Source: Ichthyophis bannanicus (taxonomy: Eukaryota > Chordata > Amphibia > Gymnophiona > Ichthyophiidae). Taken from it: DNA of 64,000 bases. The position numbers were made by a program, and so were the translations under genes. Location of the stretch: the NCBI GenBank assembly GCA_033557465.1, contig CM066043.1, forward strand, positions 75,236,662-75,300,661, given 5' to 3'. This document shows, piece after piece, positions 62,276 to 64,000 of the stretch (its first letter is position 1; the number at the start of each line of letters is the position of its first letter). The notes under the pieces were generated by a model. That model had not been told where the DNA came from, searched no databases, and worked only from the letters and a program-made list of their open reading frames with translations.

Positions 62276-63065
62276 TATCCCCTCCACCTTTCTAACTCGG
62301 GTCTCAAATCCAACTCAGGTTTCATTTAAGCGTGGTGGCGGTATACTACCATAGCTTGGATGGGAAACCCCATCTCCACACATCCTTTCATGGGCCTGTT
62401 TATGAAAGGTCTCTTGCTCTCCAGGCCCACTGTCAAGCCCCCACCTGTGGCATGGGACCTCAACATGGTGCTAGGGCAGCTCCTCTTTGCCCCCTTTGAA
62501 CTGCTCAGTTCCTGCTTGCTCATGTTTCTCATCCGGAAGGTGGTGTTTTTAGTAGCAGTCATCATTGTGTGCAGAGTTAGTAACTTGCAGGCACTGGTGG
62601 TGCACTCACGTTACACAAGATTCCATCAGAATAGGGTGGCTCTATGAAGTCATACTAAGTTCCTTTCCTAAGATGGTTTCCTCCTTTCATCTGAGCCAAT
62701 TGGTGGTGCTACCCACCTTTTTTTCCCCCAACTTTAAGCCAGCAGGGCTGAGGCTTCTCTGCATACACTGGATTGTAAGAGAGCACTGGCTTCCTACCGG
62801 CAGAGGATGAAAGCCCATCACCATTCCACCCAGCTCTTTGCAACTCAAACTGACAGGGTTCATTTGGAGATGGCCACACCCAGCCTATCAGGGTCAAAAG
62901 AAACAGACTATTTCCTTTTGCTTATGCTCAGGCTGGACTAAGCCTGAAATGTCATATAACTGCTCAGTGTCCGAGCAATGGCTACTTCTGAGGCAAATTC
63001 TGTGCTTGGTCTCCATGGTGGAGATCTGTAGAGCCTGTGTGACAGCAACTAAGGCCAAGGTGTAA
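62276..63065 (+). pseudogene. DIRS-F recombinase, C-terminal piece
   Basis: Resumes with GLKSNS-like sequence near 62305 and continues FMKGLLLSRPTVKPPPVAWD (about 62395-62460), a damaged arginine box (VCRVSNLQALV near 62565-62600), YTRFHQNRVAL, and pieces of KRTL and HxxR regions near 62880-63000 in shifted frames. The Tyr box is not recognisable. It is the downstream half of the frame interrupted at 50345. Confidence 0.75.
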
Positions 63066-63277
63066 TCTGGCACCTGTTTGGGAATTAGATGCAACTCCTC
63101 TAACCAGCCCTTCTGTCCATCCAGGCTAGTTTAGACCCATCCTGATGTTACTGTCCATGCTCATCCCTGACTGTCAAAATCCTAACAGAGAATTCTCATA
63201 CTGTTTCTCTTGCTTAATTTATTGTTTTCCCCCATTGGGCTTGTTTTACAGGTTTTTCAGTAGCCTGTAGCTGGGGA

Positions 63278-63377
63278 GTCCCATATGTAAGGATGTCATT
63301 CCTGCTTGGTCCTGGAGAAAATGCAGTTACTTAACTGTAGCAGGTGTTCTCCAGAAATAGCAGGAGCAAGACCTCAC
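63278..63377 (+). repeat. DIRS-F internal complementary region
   Basis: GTCCCATATGTAAGG to TCCTGGA, GAA, then AATGCAGTTACTTAACTG to CAAGACCTCAC. The GAA core complement is kept although the flanks have diverged. Confidence 0.8.
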
Positions 63378-63430
63378 TACCTTTTCTCCTCCCCATGGAG
63401 TTATTTTTGCTTAATTAAGCCAGGTCATCC

Positions 63431-63612
63431 TACTGAGGTAAGATGGTGCCTTCAGCCAGGAAGATAGGCAAGCATGCATGATGAACCTCCCAAAAGCTTC
63501 CTTTGGAAGCTGGGGAGCGTTCACACATGGGCTCCATCGGTGACATCACCCATATGTAAGAACTTATTCCTGCTGTTCCTGGAGAACACCTGCTACAGGT
63601 GAGTGACTATGG
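63431..63612 (+). repeat. DIRS-F right inverted terminal repeat
   Basis: From TACTGAGGTAAGATGGTGCC to CTACAGGTGAGTGACTATG. CAG|GTGAGT is kept (63597-63605). After it the RTE LINE resumes. Confidence 0.78.
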
Positions 63613-63918
63613 GTGAAGTTCATATGTACAGTTGCTTCTTCTGTTGCTAAAAGAAGGTGTCTGAGATAAATAGAGCCGTTGGTCTTGCAGAATTCTGTGT
63701 CATTCTCCAGCTTCATTTCTGTTGCCAAGTCCATATTTTTCAACCACTTTGCCTTCATCTTTGTTGCCAATTTTTACATTTCAGTCACTCATGACCAGCA
63801 GATTATCTTGTTTGACAGAATATGCAATTTCAACATATACTTGTTCATAGAACTGATCCACTTCTTCCTGTCTGCAGCTGTTGGGTATATACCTGAATAA
63901 TAGTCGTGTTGATGGGCA
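63613..63918 (-). pseudogene. RTE-type LINE, endonuclease part
   Basis: The minus strand reads IIQVYT near 63880-63898, a GxxN-like VTEM region near 63790, GNKDEGKVVEKYGL-like sequence (in two frames) near 63735-63770 and TEFCKTNGS near 63680-63705. These match the RTE apurinic endonuclease region. The next RTE part in the 3' direction is at 46436 and lower, on the other side of DIRS-F. DIRS-H starts at the 5' side. Confidence 0.72.
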
Positions 63919-63921
63919 TTC

Positions 63922-64000
63922 TCCGGGACCAAGAAAGGAAGTCAGTTCTCACGTAAGGATGATGTCTGCATCGACGGAGCCCATGTAGAATCACTCCTCA
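63922..64000 (+). mobile_element. DIRS-H: left end of another DIRS element
   Basis: TCCGGGACCAAGAAAGGAAG, GTCAGTTCTCACGTAAGGATGA and GCATCGACGGAGCCCATG match the left DIRS repeat. TTC precedes it at 63919-63921. The element runs out of the window. It is the third DIRS inserted into the same RTE. Confidence 0.78.

Larger units (their letters stand above)
46440..63612 (+). mobile_element. DIRS-F: decayed DIRS, expanded to 17 kb by nested insertions
   Basis: The DIRS parts are the left repeat at 46440, RT (46860-47115 and 48725-49385), RNase H (49395-49785), methyltransferase-like region (49782-50130), recombinase (50150-50340 and 62276-63065), internal region (63278-63377) and right repeat (63431-63612). 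Insertions are an L2 (47119-48724) and an ACTCC-rich repeat with a provirus inside (50345-62275). Most of gag is deleted between about 46600 and 46750. RTE LINE flanks both ends. TTT rather than TTC precedes the left end. All frames carry stops. Confidence 0.85.

Overview
The window looks like intron, 3' end and flanking repeat DNA from a large, transposon-packed vertebrate genome. One host gene part is clear: the last coding exon of CSK (C-terminal Src kinase) at 31219-31401 on the + strand, with its splice acceptor, 3' UTR and poly(A) signal. Almost everything else is transposable elements. The abundance of DIRS (tyrosine-recombinase) retrotransposons, next to L1, L2, CR1 and RTE LINEs and a gammaretrovirus-like provirus, suggests an amphibian, perhaps a caecilian. 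The taxon is an inference, not something the sequence proves.

Layout. 1-18275: an old minus-strand L1 (pieces at 1-430, 10363-10800 and 17271-17670) split by a MIR-like SINE, two decayed DIRS copies (DIRS-A 1279-5010, DIRS-B 5180-10362) and a nearly full-length plus-strand L1 (10801-17270) that itself carries an L2 with a CR1 tail inside. A CR1 piece follows at 17900-18275. 18279-30219: two well preserved DIRS elements in tandem orientation (DIRS-C and DIRS-D). 30223-32280: CSK intron end, last exon and 3' UTR. 33150-35150: a broken gene of an uncharacterised animal protein family, interrupted by a CR1. 35151-38640: no gene seen, with a fold-back repeat. 38640-64000: one RTE LINE cut into pieces by DIRS-E (39277-44968), DIRS-F (46440-63612) and the start of DIRS-H (63922 onward). 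DIRS-F contains an L2 and an ACTCC-rich repeat; that repeat contains an 11.4-kb provirus (50737-62108); the provirus contains a young, internally deleted DIRS-G (57326-58931).

How the parts work. The DIRS copies share one plan: inverted terminal repeats of about 160 bp, gag with an N-terminal Cys/His cluster, an overlapping frame for reverse transcriptase, RNase H and a methyltransferase-like region, a tyrosine recombinase frame, and an internal complementary region that copies both outer ends. Left ends are preceded by TTC, and the DIRS-G copy inside the provirus pol frame shows that exactly one TTC is the recombination core. DIRS-D has intact gag and recombinase but a deletion in RT. DIRS-C has an intact RT frame, but its predicted catalytic Tyr in the recombinase and an RNase H Asp are changed. 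I see no cellular operon, RNA gene or CRISPR array. The noteworthy signals are the insertion stack, the DIRS core site, the deleted DIRS that keeps its recombinase domain, splice-donor-like DIRS ends, and two long hairpins created inside DIRS sequence.
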